64,000 nucleotides of DNA from Cymodocea nodosa (Eukaryota; Streptophyta; Magnoliopsida; Alismatales; Cymodoceaceae), in assembly GCA_036874045.1 (NCBI GenBank), contig JAZBRI010000004.1, positions 6,448,001 to 6,512,000 of the forward strand, in the 5' to 3' direction. Shown in pieces: positions 1 through 10,600 of the stretch (its first letter is position 1; every line of letters starts with the position of its first letter). The notes beneath the pieces are model-generated. The model ran no database searches, was not told where the DNA came from, and was given only the letters and a program-made list of their open reading frames with translations. Position numbers and translations under genes: made by a program.

Positions 1-191
1 CGAGTGAGGCAACTGGTGAGGCACACGAAAGCAGAATTACAACATTGGAAATCTAGAAAAGCCTACATCCAGGTAAATCTCGCAATTTCCGTCCCTGACA
101 ACGCGCAGTGATTCAAATCGCCCGATCTAGAGATCAGGTGGTCCAGAAAAACCAAGCAAAGAAAACAAACCGTCGGTGTCGAGAAACTTAC
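1..191 (-). other. Intron 1 of the NPSN13-like gene (partial)
   Basis: The segment begins with the GTAAGT donor at 191 and contains no exon-like continuation; the expected next peptide (N-G-F-Q-K-L) is not encoded here in any frame I read. The intron therefore extends beyond the window edge. Confidence 0.75.
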
Positions 192-268
192 GAGAGGGCA
201 CGGAATATGTCCTGTATCTCTCCGTCAATCTGCTCCAACTCGGGGCTCATACTCAGATCACCCTCCAT
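192..268 (-). CDS. NPSN13: First coding exon of a novel plant SNARE (NPSN13-like), partial gene
   Basis: On the minus strand the ATG at 268 opens a 25-codon exon plus two bases of codon 26, followed at 191 by a consensus GTAAGT donor. The peptide contains MSPELEQIDGEIQDIFRALS, which matches the N-terminus I remember for the plant-specific Qb-SNARE NPSN13 and its relatives. The family protein is about 265 residues, with an N-terminal helical region, a SNARE coiled coil and a C-terminal membrane anchor, and is known to act in membrane fusion at the plasma membrane and cell plate. The leading MEGDL is an upstream in-frame start; an internal Met six residues later is an alternative. Only this exon is visible; positions 1-191 are intron 1 and the rest lies off the left edge. 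The identification rests on about 20 residues, but they are distinctive. Confidence 0.85.
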
Positions 269-780
269 CCTTCTTCGGCCTGTTCCCCAGAAGCCCTGTC
301 AGAGGAGATCCGCGGTAGGGTCACAGCATCCCCCGGCCACGAGCGTGATCGGCGGCCGCCTTCGCCAGATCCAGAAATGCCGAGAGAAGCGAGAGCTCGC
401 GCGTGCGAGAGAGAGAGAGAGAGGGAGGGTTGGGGAAGGGGCTTCGTGTCTCCGTCGAAAGCGAGAGGCGAAGGGCGGGCGGATCCGCTGATGCAATTTA
501 CAACGTATAAATAGTACAAGCGCCGGAGGGATCTGATGGGGGATATGAAGCGTTGGATGGGGATCGGAGGGACAGAGATGTGGGACGATTGGGGGCGGGC
601 GTAGGATAGCGGCAGGAGGAGATCGGGCGGTGGTCGAGTGAGGTGTCGTGCGCTGTCTGTGAGGGAGGCGTGGGACCCACGCAACGGCCGATCGACGTTT
701 TCTCCTTGTCAACGAAAACACGAATAAAAGAATAAAACTCTCTCGTTTTCCGTTCTACATATATTTTTTTCTTTTTCAAA
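269..780 (-). promoter_or_regulatory. 5' UTR and promoter region of the NPSN13-like gene
   Basis: GC-rich sequence directly upstream of the NPSN start. It contains a (GA)n run at about 408-424, a common feature of plant 5' UTRs. The motif TATAAATA on the plus strand at 506-513 reads TATTTATA on the minus strand, so it could serve as a TATA box for minus-strand transcription with a leader of about 200 nt. GC content drops sharply after about 720. The several open frames here have no recognisable protein and look like GC-rich noise. Confidence 0.45.
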
Positions 781-1384
781 TGGATGATTCATTCAAAATA
801 TAGGAAACAATTTTTTTTTTTAAAAAAAATTAAGTTGTCTGATTTAACATTTTCTTATTCAGTATTTCTAACTTAAATTGCAACGTTTTTAAAAGTATTT
901 AACGTGCTACGTCGACAGATGAGTTTAAAAAAGTTTCTATCACGCCTGTATACGCAAGCAAGATCTTTAAATAATTGTAAAACTAATATATGTTATCTGT
1001 GGAGAAAATACGATGGATCGATTTTTTATTTAAAAATGATATTAAATTGAGAGAAAAATCACATCAACGTATTTAGAGAAAAAGATGCGATCAGGTGGAA
1101 CTTTAGAGAACATCTGAATAATCTACCTGTATTCCAACTAACCGCAACTTCTTCAGTTAAAATGACATTATTGAAAAGATTATGAATTTTGTTGTATATT
1201 CTATTTTTTTCCAATTAAAATGGAATTCGAATTAACCGCAATCTTATTTTTTTTCCCTGACAAGAAAAGTGAGGAGATTCTCAAAAATATAAAAAAGAAA
1301 AGTGAAAATTCAAAAATTTGTAGAATTTTTCCTCTGGAAAGTTCATATTCATGTTCAAATCCCTGCCCTTCCTCCTTCCTCACG
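781..1384. other. AT-rich intergenic region between two divergent genes
   Basis: Long A and T runs, for example 808-830, and no recognisable open frame. It separates the minus-strand SNARE gene from the plus-strand zinc-finger gene, so it probably holds the upstream control regions of both. I see no transposon. Confidence 0.5.
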
Positions 1385-1461
1385 AAACCCTAAAAAAATA
1401 CAAATGCTGCTTTCCTGGGTTTTCTTCCTCTGCCGACGAAAACCCTAACGCTAGCGATCCA
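1385..1461 (+). promoter_or_regulatory. 5' leader of the zinc-finger gene with telo-box-like motifs
   Basis: AAACCCTAA occurs at 1385-1393 and again at 1440-1448, just before the likely start codon. This matches the telo-box (AAACCCTA), known from promoters and leaders of plant genes active in dividing cells. Two copies within 65 bp of the start favour a regulatory or leader role, although AAACCCTA is also a common plant sequence. Confidence 0.4.
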
Positions 1462-2292
1462 ATGACATCACCACAACCGAAGCGAGACCGGAGCGGCTGT
1501 GGCGGCGATGGATGCGGCGCCCCACCGGAAACATGGCCGCTCCACAACGTCCGTCACCGGGGAGTCTTCCTCCGACTCTGCACCTCCTGCGTCCTCAAGT
1601 ACCACCCGGGCTCCTACTGCTCCACCTGCTTCGCATTCATCGACGGTTCTACTTCCACATCCGCGGCCACCTTCGTCCACTGCCCCGGCTGCCCTTCCCT
1701 CTGCCACACTTCCTGCCTCCTCCCACACCAGGAGAGCAGGTACCTCTGCCCCACCTGCGCGAGCCCCAACGGATTCTCCTACTTCTCGAGGAAGGAGATC
1801 GGCGCGGATGCCGCCAAAGTGCTGATAGTAGCAGCGAGGATCTCGGCAGCGTCGATGGGGAAGGCGGTGGCGGTGACGAGAGCGGAGGCGGAAAGGAAGG
1901 TGAAGGAGGCGGTGGTGGCGAAGAGGAGGGCGAGGGAGATGCTGGACAGGGCGGCACGCATAGCGAAGGTGGAGCGGGAAAGGAGGAAGGGGAGAGAGAG
2001 CCGGGAAGGGGAGCTGGAGGAGGACCAGAGGAAGAAGAAGTTGGCTGTGGCGGCTTCGGCAGAGAAGAGGGTGCAGATTAGGGAGAGGGACAAGTTGATG
2101 AAATTCCAGCCTTTCCAAGGGGTGATCTCGACGGCGCCAATGGGCAACTTTTCGGCGAAAAACGGCATCTTTTCGGTGGAAAAGAAGAGCTCGGTTGCAG
2201 AGGATAAGAATGCGATCGGGAAAGGGACGATGGGGGATTGTACAAACGCAAATGCTGCTGTTAAGCCCCAGAAGATGCCTCCCGCTAATTAG
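1462..2292 (+). CDS. Plant Cys/His-rich (PHD/RING-like) zinc-finger protein with a basic coiled-coil tail
   Basis: Uninterrupted frame of 276 codons. I chose the ATG at 1462 because the in-frame ATG at 1351 would add a 37-residue stretch that looks like leader sequence (it holds the telo-box repeats). Residues 40-99 carry paired ligands: C40-x2-C43, C53-x2-C56, C74-x2-C77, H82-x2-C85 and C96-x2-C99, spaced like a C4HC3 (PHD/RING-type) zinc-binding module. Residues about 130-225 are rich in Arg, Lys, Glu and Ala, with long charged runs typical of a helical or coiled-coil nuclear segment; the tail is Ser/Lys/Asn-rich and looks disordered. I recognise the fold type and the plant flavour but not a named gene. 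Ligand pairing suggests chromatin or protein binding or E3-type function; this is inference. The large minus-strand frame opposite is a GC-rich shadow. Confidence 0.75.
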   Translation: MTSPQPKRDRSGCGGDGCGAPPETWPLHNVRHRGVFLRLCTSCVLKYHPGSYCSTCFAFIDGSTSTSAATFVHCPGCPSLCHTSCLLPHQESRYLCPTCASPNGFSYFSRKEIGADAAKVLIVAARISAASMGKAVAVTRAEAERKVKEAVVAKRRAREMLDRAARIAKVERERRKGRESREGELEEDQRKKKLAVAASAEKRVQIRERDKLMKFQPFQGVISTAPMGNFSAKNGIFSVEKKSSVAEDKNAIGKGTMGDCTNANAAVKPQKMPPAN

Positions 2293-3831
2293 GTATGATT
2301 CGTCCTTTGACTGACCCTTGAAACATTGTTTTTCGTACGGCAATGCTGTTTAATGATCTGTTGCACAAGCCGGAGGTGTTTTTTTCGTTTTTTGTTTCCC
2401 TCGTCTCTAGGAACGTCTGCCAATCTTGCCCATCAATAGAAGAAGAAACTTCCCAACCTCCATCTGTGGCACTCTTTGTATAGATTGGTCGCTTGTTCTT
2501 CCTTACCGGTGAGTTGCAACTTCCTAGAATCTTGTCTTCTTACTTGCTCTGTCCGAATGGCGACTCTGACACTGTGATTAGAAAAGCATGAGTTCAAAGG
2601 ATCGCAATTGGTTGTGCACTACGAATGGACGACACGTCGCCGATAGATTGCGATGTGTAGTATATGAAATGAATCCACTACATTTCTGTGTCGATCCAGA
2701 GGAAAAAGAGGGAGAGCATCTGTTGATCGAAGCTGGAGATGTGCTAGAAGGATCTTATCACAAAAGTGAGGTCTTACAAGTGATACCTGTCAGTTTGGTG
2801 GTGGTTCAACCTGAGAGTCCTTGACGCAGAGAGAGGCTGTATCAGTAATTAAAATGCGAACTTCCAGTTCACTTTCGCTCTAGACAAGAGTCGATTCTTT
2901 TGCCATTGGTGGTTTGCTATGTGTTCTGTTCTAGCACACCATATCGAAGGAAATCCTTTAGTCGTGCTGTTGTTAGTGAAGAATTGGGCGATCCTGGAAT
3001 TTGATTTCATTCGATGTATGGGAGGTCCTTTGTTTCTAAATGTGAAGGATGAGGTCTGCCCGTATGGATGGGAGTTACGAACACCACTTATGTTATTATG
3101 ATGCTGATGTCTGTCAAACTTTCTTCTATAGTCGTTATTCTTTCATGTGGTTGATAACAATAACTGCTCATTACACGGAGAACTACATCAAGCAAAAGCT
3201 ATTGATCTCTAACTGCTTCGAATTTGGTGTTTCAGGTCCATGTCAGGTGAGCCACATACTATTAAAGGAATCGGAAGTACATTGATTGAGTGCTAGATAG
3301 ATAAGCTTCCGATTTTTCAAGGGGATTCCAATAGAATCTTGGTTGTGGATCGTGGAATCATCTCCTCCCCCTTCTGTTGGAAGTTTTTGGCTTGTGGAGT
3401 TTGAGATGAAGACAAGTTCCGGGAAGGGTTCTGATCTCCTGCCTGGTTTCGTTGAGCTTACCAAGTATGGAACTTCCGGAACTAGAGAGGGAAGCGAACA
3501 GGGGGAGGGATCAACGTACCATCATCATGCCTCTGCAATGTATATGGACGTGAATGACTTGGAGGATGATGACCTTGTACATGCTAAAGTGGTATTGACC
3601 AAGTTCCAGACCATAAGTGCGAAGTATTTTTTGCGTTCCCATTGTGAATTTCCTATCCAGCATGTTTACGTCATGGGACGAGGGCGTACTCGAAGCCCAA
3701 AGAAACTGGAGGAAGATCAGCCAACATTTTTATCCCCTGGTCAAGGTTGTTTTATGGATGCGTTGCTAATGGAAGTGCGTACCACCCTATTCTTCGTAAC
3801 AATCGATCGAAAGGCATTCTCTATTTTTTAA
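2293..3831 (+). other. Unresolved region downstream of the zinc-finger gene (possible spliced 3' UTR or small gene)
   Basis: The stop codon at 2290-2292 is followed directly by GGTATGATT, a plausible donor, and TCTCTAG at 2401-2410 is a plausible acceptor, so the transcript may have a spliced 3' UTR. Two plus-strand frames lie further on: 2588-2824 (78 codons) and 3343-3831 (162 codons, the segment from the Met at 3406 being most protein-like, with an acidic DVNDLEDDDL patch). I recognise neither. Base composition is intermediate between coding and intron sequence. AATAAA-type signals appear at about 4001 and 4114 on the plus strand, compatible with a transcript ending there. Confidence 0.3.
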
Positions 3832-4665
3832 GGGCAATTAATGTTAAAACACGGTCACGATCATACATATAGGAGGGAAGACATATTCCTTTTCAGCTCA
3901 AAACCATCATGTTTGTGGCTAATTTCCATTAAATGCTTTGTTCGTCTTTCTCGTTTAATTTTCTTTCTTTTTTATGCTTGCAAAAACATTTTGTCGGAAA
4001 ATAAAACCTCATGAATTCATTATCCCTGGTACACAACATCCTCTTATATATATTAGTGGAATGAATGCACGTGCAAATTGCAAATGAAAGGAAAAAGATA
4101 TTTCTAAACGTAAAAATAAACGCCAAAAGCATTCTACTTTTTGTTTTTTCCCCTTAAGCTTTTCTTTATCACAAGCCACCCTTTTAGACAGATTCAAAAG
4201 ATTCTTCTCCACTATAATCACATAAAAGATTCTTTCTGAGAGAATTAAAATTGCCACAGAAAGAATTTTTAGATAAAACCAAATGCTAACGAAAAGCGGA
4301 AAAATGATCGTATCGTCGTACTTCATAAATAAATGGTCGTATGAAATGATTGCCTTTCAGTTTGCAAGATTGCACCCACGCTTGCTGGCACTAGAAAGCC
4401 ATACTTGCACAACTGTTTATACCTACACGTCACAAGACCATTCACTCGCATTAGATGCAGAAAATCCTTCCAAATCCTACAATATTTACCGTCGAAAGTC
4501 AAGTCTTGACTTACCTAATATATCTTTAGACAACGTGCGTGTGCTTTTCTGAAGCCCAACAGCTTTCAGAGTGGCAGAAAATTTTTGAAAAGAAATAATA
4601 ATACAAATGATCCTATCTTGAGCTCTGAAATCTTAGTGTATTAATTGTGTCCGTTAGAAGCATTC
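3832..4665. other. Convergent 3' intergenic region
   Basis: AT-rich DNA between the plus-strand zinc-finger region and the ABCA1 stop codon at 4666-4668. It should hold the 3' UTR and poly(A) site of the minus-strand ABCA1 gene, but I see no perfect AATAAA on that strand. AATAAA motifs on the plus strand (about 4001 and 4114) would serve the convergent neighbour. No repeat family recognised. Confidence 0.4.
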
Positions 4666-7600
4666 TCAGGGCATTGGGGAACACTGAGAGGCAGCAAAAT
4701 GGTTGAAAATTGTTTCCAATGTAGATTGGCTTATGCTGTATTCTTCTATGCCAACTGCTTTCCTGGAATCCATGTACTGGAATCAGTAGAAAGGACTACC
4801 AGATAAATATGAAAGGGCATGGTTCATACCTGTTGTGCTCTATATGTCCAAATATGTCAGCTAAGGAAGAGTCATCTCCATAGGGCAACTAAAACAAAGC
4901 AGAAGATGGCATAGAATTTCAGCAATTGATAATTTCGCAAAGCAAAGACTTGCACAAATAACTTGGTGCTGAAACATGACATTATGATGTGGCCTGAATT
5001 GCCAACAAAATTCTAGGTTGCGTAGGTTATCAATGCTAGCATGAAGTTTGGTCAGGCATTTTACTTGTTTAGGTACAACCATTTTTGAGTACGATAAAAA
5101 GCAGATTCCATTCTGAAACTATTTACGTCCGCTCCAGTGCCTTAAAATTTCAAATTTCATTCTTTTCATATTGACATTTATAATATGCGATAACTACATC
5201 TCAATATGAAAATAGCCAACAATCTTCTCGGTAGGGCGACAATCATAGTCTGAAATGTGAATCGTCTTCATTTAAGTGCAACCATAATTGAATACAATAA
5301 AAGCAGATTCAGATAGGGACGCCACTGTACTTACTCTGGAACATCAACATCCACTCTGATGTCTGAATTTTTTATTTTATTTTAAATTGAGATATAACAT
5401 ATGGAATGTATACACTATTATCTAAATTGTCAACAAAATTCTAGGTAGGGTGTCAGTGGTAGTCTGAAATGCAACCAGTCCATACTTGTTTGGGTGCGGC
5501 CTTATTCAAATTTGATAAAACCGGATTCAGACAAGGATATCAGTGTATCCATTCTGAAATGTCCACATCCACTCAGATGCCTTAAAATATTATAATATTT
5601 CTTGATGATAAATAAATTATTACAATATTTAATTTGAAAAACGTAATATGAAAGTCGTGTACCTCAACAATAGATAATAATTTACAAGAATATCGAAAAA
5701 CTTCAAGAAAAAATAATATTTCAGATTTGAATACCATCCCATTTGAGTTTGGATACTGTAATGTTTGATTCATTTTCCTATTCATGCCCCTATTCAGTGT
5801 GTATTTTTATGTGGGAAAACATACATTAAACAAAAACCACCAGCTACGTATGGATAACTCGGATAATTCCTTGAACATATTTAACTCAAATTCTCAAGTG
5901 CATGCCAATCCAGCTTTTATAGTTATGGCATTACCTGGTATTTGAAGCTTAATCCACTGCAACCGTGAAATGTTGCCCCAGGAAACGAAGACATGACAAA
6001 TGTGTTGATCTCTAAGAACTTTTCTTTTGCCAACCACCACTCAGAAAATATTCTGAGTGGAATACCACCTATTTATGAAAGGAAATTATTGAATAGCATA
6101 CAGATAACAATAATATACTGATTTTAAGAAGAAAATCCAACATGCAAATCATAGTAATGTGTGGTTCTTGATAGTTAAAGAAAACTGTTTACATGGATCG
6201 TGAACTGATCTAGGGTAAACAGGCTTCATTTGGTCCAATAGTGCAGAACACATGAACAAGGTTGAGTCCAAAACCCAGTCAATTCAAACTGTGCATATAT
6301 AAACAAGGTTTTGGATACGACTGTTTTGTGATTGGTCACGTAGGAACTGGTTCAGGCCATTGGCAAATGTTTGTGAATTAAACCCTGCCCATTCCAGAAA
6401 AATCAATTCCTGGTATATTTTTGTATAAACTTTTCAAAATATTCATTTTGTAGATTATTCACAATACAAAGCATATCAATATTTACAACTACCACTTTCT
6501 GGTACACATGGATCAAAATCCAGCAAATTTGATTAATGTTTCAGACAGGTCAAAACAAATTTCTAAATGCTTGCCATTGGATCTAAAAAATACAAGATCA
6601 AGTGAAAAAACATGTTTCCAAATGTTCAGAATAAAGAGATGAATTAAGGTTCCTAAACAGAAAAGAGTACAATCATCTAACAAAAGGAATAATTTAAGTT
6701 AGAATTTGATGCTTGCGTTACCATCTCGAAGTAGCTGCTCTGATAATTGCTGTCCAAAGACACCATCAGCTGCAGATCCTGATGATGCCAATGCTTGGGC
6801 ACTTTCTTCATTTCCAAGCATTCTAGCAACAAATACTATCATTTCCCATGACAAACTGATTCCAGAAATGTTTTCTGGTGAGACAATATTGCCTTTTCCA
6901 ATGCAAACTTCAAGGTCGCTAATAATGCTCCTTGTATTGCAAGGAAACTCAAAAATAGCATCTTGCATTTTTTGACATAGGTTATCCAATTCAGCATTGC
7001 TGACCTCAGTGGCCTTCACCTAAACCAGGACAAGACTGACATTAATGTTCAAAAAGAATTGAAAAAAGTAGCAAGTACCTCTAGCTCAAGATGATTCCCA
7101 AAACGTGTTTTCAAATGTTGTGGACTCCCAATACATGTTAGTTTGCCCCCAACCTACAGAGTATGCAAAGATTAGTTAGTGATGCATCTATAACACATTT
7201 AAATAAATACAACAATTATAAAAAATGAAAAAACTAATACAAAATTTATAAGAAAGAAAAGAAAACCTTAACACAATTCTGTCATGTTACTTGAACCCTT
7301 CTGTCATTACTCTAACTCAGCAGTATCTTACGATATTGATAACAGCTAGGATTAATGATTTTTGAAGCATGATATGTATGCAGATGCATAAGTGCAAACT
7401 GTGCGTACAGAGCTTAAGCTTCATAAAATGGAAGGCAAGTGCATGAAATGAAAATAACAATTATTTCATAACATGATTTATCACCATTTTCTTAGGTATC
7501 CACTGACCAGGTCCACAAATTTACCAGATGCTACTTCATTAAATTACCATGATGCCAATCCGTGTGCACAGAGCTTGAGCTTCATTCATGCTGTGTGTTG

Positions 7601-7684
7601 TCAGAATAACAGCTGTCTTTCCTTGTCTAGTAGTCAAACGTGCTATCACATCCCACATAAACCGCTTGGCAATAGGATCCATAC
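4666..7684 (-). CDS. ABCA1: ABCA1 exons 35-40: end of NBD2 and C-terminal domain
   Basis: E35 7548-7684, E36 7079-7153, E37 6722-7019, E38 5935-6068, E39 4830-4888, E40 4666-4762 (includes the stop TGA). E35 encodes [16 protein letters not shown] and [16 protein letters not shown]36 [18 protein letters not shown]37 a less conserved stretch with ISDLEVCIG and [11 protein letters not shown]38 [12 protein letters not shown] and [14 protein letters not shown]39 [15 protein letters not shown]40 [20 protein letters not shown], the conserved C-terminal motif, then a short non-conserved tail SQCSPMP. Intron 36 is only 59 nt and intron 39 only 67 nt, both near the lower limit for plants. Confidence 0.93.
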
Positions 7685-10600
7685 CTAAATTTCAAATTAA
7701 CACATCAACAAGGAGGTGAACCACAGAAGTGAACTGAATGACCCCCTACCATGATTAGCCACTACATTTTGAACTACAGTGAAGTCTATGGATTATAATT
7801 CCAAATATTAATTAGCAGAAAATAAATTTCTAACATGTCATACATAACAAATTATTTTGATATACAGATAACAAAAATGGAAAGCACATTCCCTAAAAAC
7901 AAACGTATCAATGATGTTCAGAAATATTTGCAGATGTAAACCTGCAACAAAATTAATGATGGGCTAACAAATATGTGAATTTCCCATATCATACTGGTTT
8001 TCCAGATTCACTAAAATGTCTCTTTAGGTACCAGCGGATATGTTATCCACATGCAGTCGTACAAGTTATGTCATTTAACCATCCATTTCAACCTACAGTT
8101 TACATTCAACTTGAGAGAAAGTGCATTCAAAAAAAATGCCAGCAGGAAGTGCATTCGGAATGTGTTCCAGGATCTAAAAGAATCAGCAGACCATTATTAT
8201 TGTCTTTTTTTTTCTCTTTCAATTCCCTGATCAATTAAGGGGCAGGGATCTCTAAAAATGCATAAGGTACAAGTTGAGGGGGACTAGGCCAAAACCTCAA
8301 CCAGAAAAAGACAGACAATCAGAGAACACAAGGACATCAGACAAAACAGGTCCGGCTCAAAGACCATACAATTAAATAAGGCTTTGCCGATAGGTTGGGA
8401 ACTCCCACTTGTCTGTCCAGAATCTAGCCTTTGCCACTCACTATAGGTAAACTTTCACAATCAGAAAAGATGGTATAGCTTTTACAGTTAAAACCTCATT
8501 TAATGGAATAGCAGACCATTATTGATGTCATGATGTTCACGGAAATCACGAAAGTTGCAGTCTTCTTTCTTATACATAGCTAGAACTCTATGTTTTTATG
8601 GTGTTCAATGGAAGCTTTAGATTTTTGTGCTCTGGTCATCGCTCACAAAAACATGGTTTAGAAAGTGTCCATCCATAACTTGTAATCCAACAGTGCACAA
8701 ATAAAAAGGATTATGTAACTTAATAGTGAATAAATCATCTCAGTGAGCTGAAGACATTGCCATGTTAATGCTCTCGTCCTAGATAAAATATCACTTCTCA
8801 ACAGAAATGTCTTTTTTTAAGGCCATGTAGGTTTGATTATTGTCTGAATTTATGAAGTAGACCTAACAAACAACATATTTAAATGATCTTTGAGTCCAAC
8901 ATTTAGATCAAGATATGTGTCCTTTGTCAAGCAACATTATTATCATTTGATAAGGATTACTTAGGAGGTATTGGTGTACCTAGAAAATGATAGAAAACAT
9001 TAAAAAGAAAAATGGTGAAAAAATTCACTATTTTCTAAGTATTTGTATAACAAACAAGTTTCTGAATGATTCTACCATTTTCCCTTAGTATATAAATTTT
9101 TTTTTTCTAACCTTTTGATCTTCGAAATTAATGGAAAATAAAAGAATAAAAAAGGTGAATTATCACAAAATATATTAGCAATATGTAATTTTGATATAAA
9201 AATTATTTGTCTTTAGTAGATGAGAATTGATATTATGTGAGATATGTGAAACAATAAAGATATGTAAAATGTATTTTATGTTGTAACTATTATCACAAAT
9301 AACTTTATCTTCTATTATTTATGAAAAATTTTGTTATTCTCTATCTTGTAGACAAATACAAAAAATATTTAATTTATCAATTTCAATAATTTTTATTTTG
9401 TGAATAACCATATATATTTTACATTCTATGATTTTCTATTCTATACATAAACACACGTATTTCAAATTCTATCATTTTTTGTTCTGTGCACAAACACTTT
9501 AATTTTCTATTAACTTTCTGTTACTTTTTGTTTTTTTTTTCCATCATTTTTTGTGATATTCTGTCAAATATCTTTTTAGTGGCAAATAATACACAAGGGT
9601 ATTGATCTTACATTTAAGGTAGATGAAATGATCACAACAATTGATTCAATCTAATGGTTATAAAAGAATTTTTAAAGAAGGCAGCCATAGGCATTTTTCC
9701 ATGAGTGCAAGTAGAAAAAATGGTCATTTCCAATTTTTCCATGAAATTTTCTTCATTTTAAGGAATTTTTGAAAACCTGTTTGACATTTGCAAAATTTTC
9801 TAAGAAAACTTGGATATTAGCCAACCTTGACCAGTGATCCAGAAACCATGAACCGAAAGTGGATAAATCATAGAATTCTAGTTGATAAGTTCACTGCATG
9901 GACCATAATGCCAGGTTTGTGTTCTGTTGTGGGTAAATAGTCCAATGGTACTTGTGGAAGTTGTGGTTAATGATATATAGAGATCTTGTTGTGGTTAATG
10001 ATATATTCTACTTCCACCCATTTCTTGTCTTCACATGATACTAAAGCTTAGATTTTGTAGGGGGAAAAACAGAGTAGAAATACCCTAGCTGCTATTGCTA
10101 CCCTACTTAAATGCTAGTTGTTGCCATTTTCATCTCCTATTTCATTTAGCCTCCTGCTCCTCCCCATCCTCCAAAACCTTGGTCATATAGCCCAAACCCT
10201 AATTGCAACAGCCATAATTGGTGGCCACCAGCAACCAACCCACATTTGTTGTCAATCAGATCTCCACACCACACTGTTGCCCTCCTAGTTAAAAAATGGA
10301 GAAGGGGTGTTGCTGGAAACATGAATTGAAAAAAACAGAGAGAGAGAGAGAGAGAGAGAGATGTGACTGTCTAAAAAAACCAAAGAATAAACGATGCAAC
10401 AGGAGAAGAACAAAGGGACAGAAAGAGAGAGACGGCACATGAATTAAAAAATAAGTGGAAAGAGAATTGTGATGCACTTGATGTTTAAAAAAATGGATAG
10501 AGAAAGGAGTGGTGGTGACAATACTGCAATTTATCAAAAAGAAAAAAATCTAATGGTTATTATGGAGACAAAAAGTGGAAGATCCTGTTTATTTAACAAT

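Noticed and set aside
253-721. Two overlapping minus-strand frames of 140-143 codons upstream of the SNARE exon
   Set aside because: Low-complexity Arg/Ser/Pro text over a GA repeat and promoter-like sequence; it overlaps the SNARE start in other frames.
1468-2343. 291-codon minus-strand frame opposite the zinc-finger gene
   Set aside because: Composition is Leu/Arg/Pro/His-rich shadow translation of a GC-rich gene; no domain, and the plus frame carries ordered Cys/His ligands.
10281-10540. 82-codon minus-strand frame with signal-peptide-like hydrophobic text
   Set aside because: It spans an (AG)n microsatellite and poly-A runs in an intron; the hydrophobic residues come from T-rich complement.
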